From Pseudomonas sp. efr-133-TYG-5 (lineage in GTDB: Bacteria; Pseudomonadota; Gammaproteobacteria; Pseudomonadales; Pseudomonadaceae), in NCBI RefSeq assembly GCF_030209175.1, contig NZ_JARVSM010000001.1, positions 620,001 to 684,000 of the forward strand: DNA of 64,000 nucleotides, read 5' to 3'. The position numbers and the translations under genes were made by a program. Under the pieces are notes generated by a model that was given only the letters and a program-made list of their open reading frames with translations, was not told the origin of the DNA and ran no database searches. Below are positions 63,618 through 64,000 of this stretch, one piece after another (the stretch's first letter is position 1; each line of letters opens with the position of its first letter).

Positions 63618-63770
63618 ATGAACTACGCCACTTATTACCGTTACGACAGCTTCAGCGCCTGGCGATTTACCAGCCTCCGCTCGGGACAGCCTGCCGCCTC
63701 CGATCGGTCACCCAAAGGTGGCAAACACACCCATGTAGCCAATACGGCCCACTGTCGAACACCCCAGTAG
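63618..63770 (+). CDS. Leader peptide 2 (50 aa), Tyr-rich N-terminus
   Basis: ATG 63618 with AGGA nine bases upstream. It opens MNYATYYRYDSFSAWRF, with Tyr at 3, 6, 7 and 9, Phe at 12 and 17, and Trp at 15. It ends 47 bases before the DAHP synthase start. It is too rich in aromatic codons at its beginning to be chance in this context. No strong terminator follows it, so it may act by translational coupling or a weaker hairpin. Confidence 0.6.
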   Translation: MNYATYYRYDSFSAWRFTSLRSGQPAASDRSPKGGKHTHVANTAHCRTPQ

Positions 63771-63817
63771 GGCCGAGCGAGCGGGAAGCACCCGCCGCCA
63801 GCCCAGGAAGCCCAATC

Positions 63818-64000
63818 ATGAATTCGTCCGTTTCTGCTCTGCCGCTGTCCACCCTCAATCCTGCCAACGAAGCACTGACCTTGCGTCTGCCCAGCTCGTT
63901 GCAACTCAAACAGCAATTGCCCCTGAGCAATGCATTGGCCCAGCAAATCGCCGCCCACCGCCAGGCCGTGCGTGCGATCCTCAACGGTGAAGACCAGCGC
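63818..64000 (+). CDS. 3-Deoxy-7-phosphoheptulonate (DAHP) synthase, class I, N-terminal part
   Basis: ATG 63818 with AGGAAG eight bases upstream; the gene runs off the right edge after 61 codons. The visible part (LPLSNALAQQIAAHRQAVRA followed by ILNGEDQR) is the N-terminal region of Pseudomonas class I DAHP synthases of the AroF/G/H group, which begin the shikimate pathway. Which isoenzyme it is cannot be told from this fragment; the aromatic-rich leaders suggest end-product attenuation. Confidence 0.82.
   Translation, partial: MNSSVSALPLSTLNPANEALTLRLPSSLQLKQQLPLSNALAQQIAAHRQAVRAILNGEDQR

Overview
The window comes from a Pseudomonas chromosome, most likely of the P. fluorescens group. The evidence is the GC-rich coding, the GTGGGAGC-type REP elements, the PtxS/kgu 2-ketogluconate operon, an AruH-like aminotransferase, an MvaT-type silencer, and the gacA-uvrC-pgsA-tRNA block. 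Almost everything is chromosomal housekeeping or catabolic gene content. One stretch, about 54.4-58.0 kb just beyond the tRNA genes, is AT-richer and full of broken genes and looks like a decaying acquired segment.

Layout. 0-5.9 kb: the end of an unknown gene, an autotransporter, and two related secreted-looking proteins of unknown function; the second has a perfect lux-box palindrome upstream. 6.0-11.4 kb: ptxS and kguEKTD (2-ketogluconate use) with two PtxS operators. 11.4-12.0 kb: five tandem 122-bp REP-pair units. 12.0-19.0 kb: aruH-like transaminase, a chemoreceptor, then a glycerate kinase / CdaR-type regulator / MFS transporter cluster. 19.1-27.7 kb: VOC protein, LysR regulators, aldo/keto reductase, RarD, hpd, EamA transporter and a CSS-EAL phosphodiesterase. 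27.9-36.7 kb: mvaT-like gene, gloA, ahpF, ahpC, a lone tyrosine recombinase divergent from a KfrA-like coiled-coil protein, gor and galU. 36.9-41.6 kb: small orphan genes, then a DNA alkylation repair block (2OG oxygenase, alkB, ada). 42-54.4 kb: acuI-like reductase, a large Trp/Gly-rich secreted protein, a nitronate-monooxygenase-like enzyme, modABC with a perfect ModE box, topoisomerase IB, an ABC-F ATPase and several small proteins. 54.4-58.0 kb: low-GC acyltransferase and remnants of an MFS transporter, an amidohydrolase and an IclR regulator. 58.0-64 kb: InaA-type kinase, tRNA-Leu/Cys/Gly, pgsA, uvrC, gacA, a GNAT protein, and the start of a DAHP synthase gene preceded by an attenuator.

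The most interesting points are these. (1) Two short leader ORFs rich in Phe/Tyr/Trp codons lie ahead of the DAHP synthase gene, with a strong intrinsic terminator between them, which looks like a tandem aromatic-amino-acid attenuator. (2) The Ada protein has lost three of its four N-terminal zinc cysteines, yet a 30-bp element, 28/30 identical, sits at the same distance from a -10-like hexamer ahead of both ada and the oxygenase-alkB operon. (3) A perfect lux box sits upstream of an unknown gene with no luxI/luxR nearby. (4) The 122-bp tandem array has copied the last codons of its neighbour aruH. (5) The IclR remnant carries four readable lesions, including a 7-bp duplication. (6) A recombinase / KfrA-like pair shares an operator-like divergent promoter region.
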